Positions 8,525 through 17,112 of a stretch of DNA of 64,000 nt are shown in pieces. The position numbers and the translations under genes are program-made. Numbering within the stretch: position 1 is the stretch's first letter; the number at the start of each line of letters is the position of its first letter. Source of the DNA: Alphaproteobacteria bacterium (GTDB taxonomy: Bacteria > Myxococcota_A > UBA796 > GCA-2862545); assembly GCA_020632885.1 (NCBI GenBank), contig JACKEQ010000010.1, positions 116,273-180,272 on the forward strand, given 5' to 3'. The notes below the pieces were generated by a model. The model saw only the letters and a list, made by a program, of their open reading frames with translations, had not been told where the DNA came from and did no database searches.

Positions 8525-9562
8525 ATGACGACCGTCCGCCTCACCGTCCTCGCCCTCCTCGTGGGCTGCAACGACTTCACCACGCTCGAGGAAGCCTGCC
8601 TCGACGAGGTCCCCGGCCAGTCCAACATCACGGACGCCGAGGACGTGGAGATCGCCACCGCCCTGAACTGCTACCGCAGGCTCGCCAACGAGCCCAAGGC
8701 GCGGATCGATCCCGCCATCCAGCAGTCGGTCGAGGGCCATCGCGACTACCTGCAGCTCCACGCGCCCTTCCTGAACATCCGCACGCAGGATCCCACCCAG
8801 GAGGGCTTCACCGGGGCCAACGGCGTCGATCGGCTGAACGCGGCCGGGTACACGATGCCCGCCAACTCCGCGCTGCTCGAGCTCTACACCGTCTTCTACG
8901 GCGAGACGGCGTCCCTGTTCGCGGGCCGCCAGCACATCGACTTCTGGTTCGCGGATCCCTTCGTCCGCCCGGCCTTCCTGCAGCCCCTGCTCGCGGGGTC
9001 CGGCGTGGCCACCGCGGAGTACACCGTCGAGTACCCCGAGGACATCGGGCTCGACCCCGACGACGTGTCGGTGGCCTACTACAACATGGTCTACACCTAC
9101 GCGAGCCCGCCCATCGCGGAGACCGCGAAGGCCTACCCGCGCAACGGCCAGGTCGATGCGCCGGGGTCCTACGTCCACCTCAGCGCCAACGACGCGCTCG
9201 AGGAGGGTCGCACGTACGGCTACCCGATCACCTTCACGGTCGGCAGCCGCGAGACCGGCCTGGTCGTGGAGCAGGCGATCATCTCGGGCCCCGACGGATC
9301 CATCCCGTTCGAGATCATCTACGGCGACGACGCCGGTAGCGGTGTGGGCCTCTTCAACACCGCGATCCTCGTGCCGGACTCGCCCCTCACGGCGGGCGGC
9401 ACCTACACGGCGCTCGTGCAGCTGGCCACGGATCAGGGCATCCGTCGGGCGCGCACCACGTTCACGGTCGGCACCGACATCCGCCCCGTCCCCCCGATCC
9501 TCACGGCCCGTCGGCTCCCGAGGATCGAGCGGAACCTGGTGGTGGCGCCCGCCGCGCCCTAG
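8525..9562 (+). CDS. Lipoprotein with possible CAP/SCP-like domain
   Basis: A 345-residue exported protein with a lipobox ALLVGC (lipidated Cys15). The segment around residues 45-80 (ALNCYRRLANEPKARIDPAI, then EGHRDYLQLHAP) resembles the first helices of CAP/SCP extracellular domains, which begin with a repeated asparagine/arginine helix and a histidine. The C-terminal part (about 215-315) looks like a beta-sandwich domain (GRTYGYPITFTV ... GGTYTALVQLA). The CAP assignment is tentative and no enzymatic activity is implied. The gene stands alone between the efflux operon and plsY. Confidence 0.55.
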   Translation: MTTVRLTVLALLVGCNDFTTLEEACLDEVPGQSNITDAEDVEIATALNCYRRLANEPKARIDPAIQQSVEGHRDYLQLHAPFLNIRTQDPTQEGFTGANGVDRLNAAGYTMPANSALLELYTVFYGETASLFAGRQHIDFWFADPFVRPAFLQPLLAGSGVATAEYTVEYPEDIGLDPDDVSVAYYNMVYTYASPPIAETAKAYPRNGQVDAPGSYVHLSANDALEEGRTYGYPITFTVGSRETGLVVEQAIISGPDGSIPFEIIYGDDAGSGVGLFNTAILVPDSPLTAGGTYTALVQLATDQGIRRARTTFTVGTDIRPVPPILTARRLPRIERNLVVAPAAP

Positions 9563-9571
9563 CCTGTCCCG

Positions 9572-10297
9572 ATGCTCGCCTGGGTCGTCCTCACCTACCT
9601 GATCGCGGCGGTGCCGTTCGGGTTGGTGCTCACCACGCTCTACGGCGGTGAGGTGGACATCCGCACGGCGGGCAGCGGGAACGTCGGGGCCACGAACGTC
9701 GCGCGCCTCTATGGATGGAAGCTCGGGCTCGCGTCGCTGGGTCTCGACATCGGGAAGGGCGCGCTGTTCACCGCGGGTGCCCGCCTCCTCTGGCCGGAGA
9801 TGGGGCTGTGGTGGCCCGCCGTGGTGGCGGCGGTGGCCTTCCTGGCCCACTGCTTCAGCGTGTACCTCGAGTTCCGCGGCGGGAAGGGTGTCGCGACCGG
9901 TGCTGGCGGCATGCTCGCCATCTCGCCGCTCCCCACGCTCCTCGCGGTGGTCGTCTGGGGGGTGATCCTCCGGGTCACCGGGCGCTCGTCGGTGGCGGCG
10001 CTCACGGCGAGCGTGTCGCTCGTGGGCTGGTGCCTCCTGCTCGACCCCGGAGCCACGTGGGTGGTGGTGTTCCTGGCCCTGGGCATCGCCTACACGCACA
10101 CCTCGAACATCCGCCGGCTCATGGCGGGCGAGGAGACGCAGGTGGTGCGGCCGGTTCGGTGGGGCCGCAAGAAGCAGGTGGGCGCCGCGGAGCTCCTGGA
10201 GCAGGGTCCTGCGGGTCGCAACGATGCGCCGCCCGTGTGGCGCGAGACCGCCCGCGACCCGCTGGAGCCCACCGAGGACGTCGTCCTCGAGGGCTGA
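9572..10297 (+). CDS. plsY: Acyl-phosphate:glycerol-3-phosphate acyltransferase PlsY
   Basis: PlsY transfers an acyl group from acyl-phosphate to glycerol-3-phosphate, the first step of membrane phospholipid synthesis. The 241-residue protein carries the three family motifs: SGNVGATN, AHCFSVYLEFRGGKGVAT and a later segment ending AYTHTSNIRRL. Hydrophobic segments fit a multi-helix inner-membrane enzyme. A hydrophilic tail of about 45 residues after the last helix (from VVRPVRWGRKKQV) is longer than usual. It starts nine bases after the preceding lipoprotein stop and ends tail-to-tail with the rhomboid gene, with no gap. Confidence 0.92.
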   Translation: MLAWVVLTYLIAAVPFGLVLTTLYGGEVDIRTAGSGNVGATNVARLYGWKLGLASLGLDIGKGALFTAGARLLWPEMGLWWPAVVAAVAFLAHCFSVYLEFRGGKGVATGAGGMLAISPLPTLLAVVVWGVILRVTGRSSVAALTASVSLVGWCLLLDPGATWVVVFLALGIAYTHTSNIRRLMAGEETQVVRPVRWGRKKQVGAAELLEQGPAGRNDAPPVWRETARDPLEPTEDVVLEG

Positions 10298-11011
10298 TCA
10301 GCGCGGCCAGCACGCCCAGATCACGAGGACCGCGGCGACCGCACCCTCCATCGCCAGCCACGTGCGACCGGGGCGCGGCGAGCGCACCGCGAAGGCCAGC
10401 GCGACCCCCACCAGGAGCCCGCCCACGTGGGCGATGCCGTCGATCACGGGCAGCGCGAGGCCCACCGCCAGGTTGAGCACCAGGAGCCCGGGGAGAGCCC
10501 GCAGGAGCACGGGACGGTCCTCGTCCGGGAGGGACGCCCGAGCCCGCCACGCGAGCACCACGGCCGCCGCGAAGAGCCCGAACGCCCCGCCGCTGGCGCC
10601 GTCCGACTGGAGCAGGCCTACGAGGTGGCTCGCCACCGAGCCGCCGAGCCCGGCGAGCAGGAACCAGCACCAGAGGCGCACGGGACCCACCCAGGGCTCG
10701 AGGATCCGGCCGAGCACCCAGAGGGCCACGAGGTTCACGAGGAGGTGCGCGAGGTCGGCGTGGAGCAGCACGCTGCGCATCAGGCGCCAGAGCTGCCCGT
10801 CGTCCACGAGGGGCCGGTACTGTCCGCCCACCGTCACGCGCATGCGGACCGACCGCGCCAGCACGAGCGCGCCGGGCCAACCCACGCGTCCCGAGCCCAC
10901 CAGCACGGCCGCGCTGGCGACGTGGGCCGCCGCGAGCCCCGCGATCAGGGCCCAGGTGCCCGGGATCGCGGAGCTCCGGTCGAGGTGGAGCTCAGGAGAT
11001 GGCGTATTCAC
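10298..11011 (-). CDS. Rhomboid family intramembrane serine protease
   Basis: A 237-residue multi-pass membrane protein with the rhomboid catalytic pair: GASGGAFG (nucleophile Ser140) and the AHVGG histidine (His195). HLLVNLVALWVLG supplies the conserved histidine/asparagine helix. Rhomboids cleave transmembrane substrates inside the bilayer; the substrate is unknown here. The start overlaps the last 20 bases of dapD on the same strand, so the two are co-transcribed and probably translationally coupled. A start further inside the gene would delete the first membrane helix. Confidence 0.88.
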   Translation of the reverse strand: MNTPSPELHLDRSSAIPGTWALIAGLAAAHVASAAVLVGSGRVGWPGALVLARSVRMRVTVGGQYRPLVDDGQLWRLMRSVLLHADLAHLLVNLVALWVLGRILEPWVGPVRLWCWFLLAGLGGSVASHLVGLLQSDGASGGAFGLFAAAVVLAWRARASLPDEDRPVLLRALPGLLVLNLAVGLALPVIDGIAHVGGLLVGVALAFAVRSPRPGRTWLAMEGAVAAVLVIWACWPR

Positions 11012-11786
11012 GCAGGACGGCGTTCAGCGACGTCTTCCGGTCGGTGGACTCGCTGCGCTTCCCGATGATGAGGGCGCACGGCATGCCGTAGGTGCCCGCC
11101 GGGAAGTCCTTGTTGCGCATGCCGGGCACGACCACCGAGCGGGCCGGCACGCGACCGCGGTAGACGCGCTCCTCGTGGCCGGTGACGTCGATGATGGGCG
11201 TGGATGCCGTGAGCGTGACCCCGGCGCCGATGACGGCCTCCTGCTCCACCAGGGTGCCCTCCACCACGATGGCGCGGCTCCCGACGAAGCAGCCGTCCTC
11301 GATGATCACAGGGCGCGCTCCGGGCGGCTCGAGCACACCGCCGATCCCCACGCCTCCGGAGAGGTGCACGTCGCGGCCGATCTGCGCGCAGGACCCGACG
11401 GTCGCCCAGGTGTCCACCATCGTGCCCGCACCCACGAACGCCCCGATGTTCACGTAGCCGGGCATCACCACGCAGCCGGGCTGCACGTGGGCTCCGTAGC
11501 GGATGGTGCCCGGGGGCACGACCCGCACGCCCTGGGCGGCGAGGTCCGTCTTCAGCGGGATCTTGTCGTGGTAGCGGTAGTCACCGTACGAGCCCTCCTG
11601 CATGGGCTGGATGCGGAAGTACAGCAGCACGGCCTGCTTGAGCCAGGCGTGCACGATCCACTCGCCGTCCACCTTCTCGGCCACCCGGAGCGTGCCCCGA
11701 TCGAGGCCCGCCAGGGCCTCGTGCACGGCCTCCGTGTCGATCTCCCCGCTCTCCCACGACCGCTCGATCCGCGCCTTCAGCTCCAC
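10992..11786 (-). CDS. dapD: 2,3,4,5-tetrahydropyridine-2,6-dicarboxylate N-succinyltransferase DapD
   Basis: DapD uses succinyl-CoA to succinylate tetrahydrodipicolinate in the lysine/meso-diaminopimelate pathway, supplying peptidoglycan cross-link precursors. The 264-residue protein has the short alpha-helical N-terminal domain (WIVHAWLKQAVLLYFRI), then a left-handed hexapeptide beta-helix (from about GAHVQPGCVVMPGYVNIGAF to VIGAGVTL), and the C-terminal GRVPARSVVVPG segment. Length fits the family. The GTG start is backed by a GGAGGTGAGG ribosome-binding site. Confidence 0.95.
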   Translation of the reverse strand: MELKARIERSWESGEIDTEAVHEALAGLDRGTLRVAEKVDGEWIVHAWLKQAVLLYFRIQPMQEGSYGDYRYHDKIPLKTDLAAQGVRVVPPGTIRYGAHVQPGCVVMPGYVNIGAFVGAGTMVDTWATVGSCAQIGRDVHLSGGVGIGGVLEPPGARPVIIEDGCFVGSRAIVVEGTLVEQEAVIGAGVTLTASTPIIDVTGHEERVYRGRVPARSVVVPGMRNKDFPAGTYGMPCALIIGKRSESTDRKTSLNAVLREYAIS

Positions 11787-11819
11787 GCCTCACCTCCGGG
11801 GCCGGCATAACGCGCGGCG

Positions 11820-12746
11820 TCAGGCGACCTCGGCGGCGCTCGTGTGCACGTCGATCTCACGGTAGCGACCGAGCCCGACCGCAAGCCCACCCACAGCGAC
11901 CATCCCGAGGCGCAGGAGGCCGAGCAGGCCGGGGTAGAGCGGCATCGCGAGGAACGTCTGGGTCTCCACACCCAGCACGTGGAGCAGGCCGAGCCCGTAG
12001 AGCGCGCTGGCCTCCAGACCGTAGACGAGCCCGGCCAGGCCGAGCGCCACGAGCAGCCCTCGCCGTGGCGGGCCGTCCGCACCGGGCACGTTGCCCACCA
12101 CGGCCACGAAGCCCACGCCGAGCGCGCCGAGCACGAGCCAGACGAGGGTCTGCACGGCATCGAGGGGACCGAGCCCCTCCCAGAGGAACGGCACGGACCC
12201 CGAGAGCACCGTGACCCCGATGCGGAAGGCCTGGTCCACCGCCAGGATCACCATGCCCACGAACACGGCCCGCCGGGCGGTGGGCACGCGTGGCCCGAAG
12301 CCCGTGAGCAGCGCGAGCATCACGAGCACGGTGCCGTCGAACACCCAGCGGCCCCAGGCCTCCCACGGGGAGGCGTGGGGGTAGGTGAGGAACAGGAGCG
12401 ACCCGTGGAGCCAGGTGTCGAGGACGTTCCCGAGCCCGAGCAGGCCGACGAGCACGGTCCAGGCGGCCTGGGCGGCCGCCCCGGCCGCGAACAGGGGGAG
12501 CCCGAGGCGCGGTAGACGCAGGACCGCCGCGGAGCCCGCGATCACGAGCGCCCCGAGGAGCAGCGGCAGGGCCACCCAGAGCCACCAGCCATCGCCGTCG
12601 GCCCCGGGCCCCGTCCAGTTCAGCAGCGGCCCACCGGCGATGCCGACCAGGGTGTTCTGCAGGGCCACCAGACGCAGGAGGTCCCAGAGGCTGCTCGCCA
12701 GGAGGAGCAGCCCGGTGAGACCGGCGGCCGGGAGGATTCCGCGCAC
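11820..12746 (-). CDS. Polytopic membrane protein of unknown function
   Basis: A protein of about 308 residues with roughly eight hydrophobic segments spread evenly through the sequence and short polar loops. No catalytic motif or known family signature is visible. The start is uncertain: the GTG at 12746 (reading VRGILPAAG) puts a membrane helix at the N-terminus; an ATG at 12773 would add nine residues. It is transcribed divergently from the ABC transporter genes across a 73-base gap. A role with the exporter is possible but not shown. Confidence 0.6.
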   Translation of the reverse strand: MRGILPAAGLTGLLLLASSLWDLLRLVALQNTLVGIAGGPLLNWTGPGADGDGWWLWVALPLLLGALVIAGSAAVLRLPRLGLPLFAAGAAAQAAWTVLVGLLGLGNVLDTWLHGSLLFLTYPHASPWEAWGRWVFDGTVLVMLALLTGFGPRVPTARRAVFVGMVILAVDQAFRIGVTVLSGSVPFLWEGLGPLDAVQTLVWLVLGALGVGFVAVVGNVPGADGPPRRGLLVALGLAGLVYGLEASALYGLGLLHVLGVETQTFLAMPLYPGLLGLLRLGMVAVGGLAVGLGRYREIDVHTSAAEVA

Positions 12747-12819
12747 GGGGCCAGGGTATCCCACGAGGGGCATCCACCGCCCGCGGGTTACGGGGAGGAG
12801 CACCACCCGGAGAGCCTTC

Positions 12820-13638
12820 TTGCCCGCAGCGCTCGAGACCCGTGGACTCGCCAAGCGCTTCGGCCGCCGGAAGGTGATCGAGGGGCTCGATCTCGCCGTG
12901 CCCGAGGGGTCCGTGTACGGGTTCCTCGGCCGGAACGGCGCCGGCAAGACCACCACGCTCCGCATGCTGCTCGGCATCCTGGCGCCCGACGGGGGCGAGA
13001 TCGTGTACGGCGGGCATGCCGTGCGGCGCGCGGGTCCCGCCGAGCGGCGGCGCATCGGGTACGTCAGCCAGCAGCAGCACTTCTACCCGTGGATGCGGGT
13101 GCGCACGCTCGGGCGGTTCGTGGGCGCCTTCTACCCCACCTGGGACGCGGGCCGGTACGCCGGGCTCCTCGACAGGCTGGCCGTGGATCCGGCCCAGCGG
13201 GTCGGGGCGCTCTCGGGGGGCACGCGCATGAAGCTGGCCCTGGCGTTGGCGCTGGCCCACGCGCCGCCGCTGCTGCTGCTCGACGAGCCCACGGCCGGCG
13301 TGGACCCCGTGACCCGCCGCGAGATCCTGGACCTCCTGAAGAGCGCGGTGCGCGAGGAGGGCCGCACGGTCCTGTTCAGCACGCACAACATCTCGGAGAT
13401 CGAGGCCATCGGCACGCAGGTCGGCATCCTCCACGAGGGCCGGCTGTTCTGGCAGGGCGAGGTGGACGGGGTGGCCGCGCGCGTCCGGCGTGTGAGCGGG
13501 CCCGTGCCCGAGGGCGCCCGGGTGCTCGCGGACGAGCCCGAGGGCGCCATCTGCTGGGGGGAGCCCGAGGTCTGGTCGGACGAGGCACGCGTCTCCCTGG
13601 AGGCGGCCTTCGTGGCCATCGCGCGGCAGGACACGTGA
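12820..13638 (+). CDS. ABC transporter ATP-binding protein (ABC-2 exporter type)
   Basis: A 272-residue nucleotide-binding subunit with all motifs in order: Walker A GRNGAGKTTT, Q-loop YVSQQQHFYPWM, signature LSGGTRMKL, Walker B LLLLDEPTAGVD and H-loop STHNISEIE. The start is a TTG preceded by GGAGAG at five bases; the frame holds no ATG or GTG close to the family start. Its stop overlaps the GTG of the first permease (GTGA), so the three genes form one coupled operon. It would power the two permeases that follow, which look like the two halves of a heterodimeric exporter. Confidence 0.93.
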   Translation: MPAALETRGLAKRFGRRKVIEGLDLAVPEGSVYGFLGRNGAGKTTTLRMLLGILAPDGGEIVYGGHAVRRAGPAERRRIGYVSQQQHFYPWMRVRTLGRFVGAFYPTWDAGRYAGLLDRLAVDPAQRVGALSGGTRMKLALALALAHAPPLLLLDEPTAGVDPVTRREILDLLKSAVREEGRTVLFSTHNISEIEAIGTQVGILHEGRLFWQGEVDGVAARVRRVSGPVPEGARVLADEPEGAICWGEPEVWSDEARVSLEAAFVAIARQDT

Positions 13639-15314
13639 TCGCCCTCCTCGTGAAGTCCGTCGTGCAGCACGGCGTGGCGTTCGCGTTCGCCCTCGTGCTC
13701 CTGCTCTCGGTGCTCTCCACGGCCTGGATGGTGGTGCTCGGTCAGGAGCTGCCCACCCTGATCACCGCCTCCACGGCGACGATCTACTACGCCGGGCCGC
13801 TGTTCGTCCTCTACGTGAACGAGCGGCTCGTGGCCGCCGACCGCCTGGAGGGTACTAGCGAGTTCCTGGCCGCCCTCCCGCTGACCCTCGTGCACCGGCT
13901 CGCCGTGCCCTGGGCGCTCGGGCTCGCCGTGGTGGCCGCGGCCTTCGAGCTCTGCCTGCTCGCCACCGCGCTCGTGGCGTCCCGCCGCGAGGGCCTGCCG
14001 CTGTCGTGGTTGGTGCAGATCCACGTGCAGGTCGGGTTGTTCACGCTCGCCTGGCACACGCTGGCCTTCGGGGTCGCCCACACCGGGCGGAACCGCCTGC
14101 TGGTCTGGTGGGTGTTCCTCCTCCTCGTGGTGGGCCTCGAGGGGTCCTGGATCACGAACCCCTGGCGGTCCGTGCTCTGGATGGCGCCGCTCGCGGACCC
14201 CGTGGAGCACACGCGGTCCGTGCCGCCGTGGGATGCCGTCGTGCCCGTGGCGCTCTGGACGCTGGTGGGCGCGCTCCTGGCGCTGGCGCTCGAGACCTGG
14301 CGGGGCGGAGCGCTCGTGGCCCGCTGGTACGCGCCGGCCACCGCGCGGGCGCGGGCGGGCCGGGTGGTCGTGGGGATGGTGGCGCTCGGGGTGAGCCCGC
14401 TGCCCGGGGAGATCGCACCGCAGCCGGACGCCTGGAGCACCCTGCCAGCCGTTCCGGCCGTGCGCGCCGAGGTCCGAGCGGCCGGCCGGTCCGTCGAGCC
14501 CATCGCGGCCGAGGTCGCCTCCCTCCTCGACCGCATCGGCCAGGAGGCCGGCGTGGACCGCTGGCCGGGGGTCGTGCTGCACCCGACGTCCCGCGGTCTG
14601 CACCGGCACGTGCGGCGCGCCGTCGGTCGCAGCGACACCAACCTCGTGCTGCTCGTGGACCCCAGCGGCCCGCGTCCGGGCATCGTGCGCGACGTCGTGC
14701 GGGAGGTCCTCCTCCGCCAGACCGGCGACCTCGGCGGCGACGTGCCCGGTGTGGACGCCCTGATCGCGGGTCTCCCGGGTGCTCTCGCTCCCGATCCGGT
14801 GCTCGACGCGCGGCTGGCCTGGGTGGACGACCCCGCCGCGCCGTACGCCGACCTGAGGGCCGAGCACGGGCAGGACATCGCGGAGGCCGTGGCGGTCGCG
14901 AGGGTGCGGTCTCTCGCCGATCGTCCCGCGTGGGTGGCCTCCGTCCTGGGTCGCCGTCGCGGGGTGGGCGTGCCGTCGCTCGTGGCCGTGCGCTGGTCGG
15001 CTCGCGGTCTCCCCGACGCCCTGGCCGCCACCCTGCAGCCCGGAAGCCGTGCGGGTCTGGCCCCACCGGGCCTCGAGATCTCCGACGACGGCGTGCGGGC
15101 GCGGGTCCCGGCGGGTGCGGAGGTGGTGGACCTCGTGGTGCTGGATCCCCTGCAGCCCGTGCCGGGTGCCCTCGACGACCCGCGTCCCCTGCCCGTGCGG
15201 GGTCGCGACGACCTCGCGCTGGCCGTCGATCCGCGGCAGGCCTACGCCGTCCGGGTCCGCCGCTGGGAGCCCGCCATCGAGGGGTGGGTCGCGTCGGCGT
15301 GGGTGGTCCGGTGA
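13635..15314 (+). CDS. ABC-2-type permease with degenerate peptidase-like C-terminal domain
   Basis: A 559-residue protein. The first 250 residues contain about six membrane helices of an ABC-2-type permease, and a further hydrophobic segment lies near residue 240-255. The C-terminal 300 residues should be extracytoplasmic. They match the layout of the metallopeptidase domain of the next gene: at the place where that protein has the zinc motif (residue 361), this one reads VVREVLL with R356-E357-V-L-L360, so both zinc histidines are replaced. I read it as a pseudo-peptidase. It overlaps the ATPase gene (GTGA) and the second permease gene (GTGA). Substrate unknown. Confidence 0.75.
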   Translation: MIALLVKSVVQHGVAFAFALVLLLSVLSTAWMVVLGQELPTLITASTATIYYAGPLFVLYVNERLVAADRLEGTSEFLAALPLTLVHRLAVPWALGLAVVAAAFELCLLATALVASRREGLPLSWLVQIHVQVGLFTLAWHTLAFGVAHTGRNRLLVWWVFLLLVVGLEGSWITNPWRSVLWMAPLADPVEHTRSVPPWDAVVPVALWTLVGALLALALETWRGGALVARWYAPATARARAGRVVVGMVALGVSPLPGEIAPQPDAWSTLPAVPAVRAEVRAAGRSVEPIAAEVASLLDRIGQEAGVDRWPGVVLHPTSRGLHRHVRRAVGRSDTNLVLLVDPSGPRPGIVRDVVREVLLRQTGDLGGDVPGVDALIAGLPGALAPDPVLDARLAWVDDPAAPYADLRAEHGQDIAEAVAVARVRSLADRPAWVASVLGRRRGVGVPSLVAVRWSARGLPDALAATLQPGSRAGLAPPGLEISDDGVRARVPAGAEVVDLVVLDPLQPVPGALDDPRPLPVRGRDDLALAVDPRQAYAVRVRRWEPAIEGWVASAWVVR

Positions 15315-17095
15315 GCCCGCGCGCCTGGCCCGCCCTGCTGGTCAAGGAGACCCTGGCGCTCGTGCCGCACTGGGTGGGCATGGTCACGCTCATCACGCTG
15401 TTCGGGCTCGTGCAGCTGTTCGACGGCTCGTTGACGCTCGGCGCGGTGTCCGGGCGGGTGTCCGCGGGTGCCGAGGCCGCCCTCACGGTGTTCATGCTCG
15501 CCTTCGCGGCCGGACACGCCACGGTGGGTCCCGAGTTCTACGCCGACCACATCGAGATGCTCGACGCGCTGCCCGTCCGGCGTGTGGAGATCTTCGTCGC
15601 CAAGGCGCTCGCGTCCCTCGCACCCGTCGTGGTCACCGTGGGGATGTCGCTCGGGTGGGATCTGTCGTCGTCCTGGGTGTCTCCCGGGGCACCGGGTGCC
15701 GATCCGTTCGGTGAGATCGTGCTCGCCCACGGGTTGCTGCTCGTGGCGGGCGTCTCGGGCTGGGCGCTCGGCATGCTCGGCAGCTGGTTCGGTGGCCTCG
15801 GGTGGGGCGTGGTGCTCGCCACCCTCGTGTTCGGTGGGATGGCCGCCATCATCGTGCCGCCGATGCGCCCGTACGTCGTGGGCTTCGGGAGCTTCGCGTC
15901 CCTGGTGTTCGTGTCGCGCGAGGCCACGCACCCCATCGAGCCGGTCGTGTTCTGGCTCGTGCTCTCCGCGATGAGCGTGATGGTGTCGGGGTTGTTGTTC
16001 CTCGGTCCGGGGGGCGCACTGACGCGGCGGGGGTCTCTGGCCACGGGTGCCGTGCGGGTGGGCACGGTGGGCTGCCTCACCGTGGTGCTCGTGGGCTTCG
16101 GGGGGATCGGGCTGCTCGGGCTCCTCCTGCGCGCCCCGCAGCTCCTCGAGCCCATCGCGGTCGAGCGCACCGAGCACTTCCGGATCCTCTACGACCCCGA
16201 CTTCGTGGCGCAGGTGGTGGAGGCCACGGACGGCATCGACGCGCTCTCCGCGCGGATCGGCGAGCAGGTCGGCAACCCCGTGCCCGTCGAGCTCGACGTG
16301 GAGCTGCTCGGCGCCCAGCAGAACCACGCGGGTGTGTTCACGGGCGGCAAGCTCCGCCTGCAGCGCGGGGCGGACCGGGAGGTGGTGGCCCACGAGCTGG
16401 CCCACGCCCACGCGTTCGCCGTCGCGGGCCCCGCGGCATGGCGGCAGCGCAAGCACACGCGGTTCTTCGACGAGGGTCTGGCGAGCTGGGTGGCGGCGCG
16501 GGTCGCCGGGAAGCCGGGGATCCCGCGTCGGGCGGCGGCGATCCACGCGCTGGATCCGGTGCAGCTCGACCTGCTGGTGGAGGACGACCGGTGGATCGCG
16601 GAGCGCGACATCGCTCAGCCCTACCCGCTGGGCATCGTGTTCGTGGAGGCCCTCGACGAGGCGGGCGGCGTGCGCGTCCGGTCGTGCGTCCTGCGCGAGA
16701 TCGGCGCGCTGGGGCACCGCGAGATCGCCGGTCTGGCGCTGTGGGTGACGGTGGCCGACCGCTGCGGGTTCGTGCTGGAGGACGTGTTCGCGCGGTTCGA
16801 GCGCCTGCTCGAGGACGCCGCCGCCGACCTGCCCCCGCTTCCCGAGCTGGAGGCGAGCCTGCAGGGCACCGCGCTGCGCGTCGTGGACCGCAGGGAGGCG
16901 GGCTTCCGGCTGGTGTGCAGGTTCCGCTCGCGCCCGGACGCGGAGGTGGGCACCTACGAGCACGTGGACGTCGTGGACGGCCGGTGTGAGCTGCCGCTCT
17001 GGCAGCTCCCGGAGGAGACCTTCGGGTACCAGGTGGGCTTCCGCATGGACGACGACGCGGTGTTCGACCGCTGGGTGGAGGCGCCCACGCCATGA
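15311..17095 (+). CDS. ABC-2-type permease fused to HExxH zinc metallopeptidase domain
   Basis: A 594-residue protein. Residues 1-280 hold about seven membrane helices; residues 160-275 repeat the ABC-2 permease pattern of the preceding gene. After the last helix comes an extracytoplasmic gluzincin-like domain: VVAHELAHAHAF (His361, Glu362, His365) and, 22 residues after the second histidine, FFDEGLASW with candidate third ligand Glu388. A beta-rich C-terminal domain of about 85 residues follows. Fusions of ABC-2 permeases with M1-type peptidases are known in bacteria, but their substrates are mostly undefined. With the preceding gene it probably forms a heterodimeric exporter carrying one active and one dead peptidase domain. 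Confidence 0.82.
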   Translation: MSPRAWPALLVKETLALVPHWVGMVTLITLFGLVQLFDGSLTLGAVSGRVSAGAEAALTVFMLAFAAGHATVGPEFYADHIEMLDALPVRRVEIFVAKALASLAPVVVTVGMSLGWDLSSSWVSPGAPGADPFGEIVLAHGLLLVAGVSGWALGMLGSWFGGLGWGVVLATLVFGGMAAIIVPPMRPYVVGFGSFASLVFVSREATHPIEPVVFWLVLSAMSVMVSGLLFLGPGGALTRRGSLATGAVRVGTVGCLTVVLVGFGGIGLLGLLLRAPQLLEPIAVERTEHFRILYDPDFVAQVVEATDGIDALSARIGEQVGNPVPVELDVELLGAQQNHAGVFTGGKLRLQRGADREVVAHELAHAHAFAVAGPAAWRQRKHTRFFDEGLASWVAARVAGKPGIPRRAAAIHALDPVQLDLLVEDDRWIAERDIAQPYPLGIVFVEALDEAGGVRVRSCVLREIGALGHREIAGLALWVTVADRCGFVLEDVFARFERLLEDAAADLPPLPELEASLQGTALRVVDRREAGFRLVCRFRSRPDAEVGTYEHVDVVDGRCELPLWQLPEETFGYQVGFRMDDDAVFDRWVEAPTP

Positions 17096-17112
17096 GCCCG
17101 CGGGCCGCGGAG

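Noticed and set aside
10420..10433. Palindrome CGCCCACGTGGGCG considered as a parS site
   Set aside because: Only the central CCACGTGG is shared; the diagnostic TGTT/AACA ends are missing and it lies in the rhomboid coding sequence.
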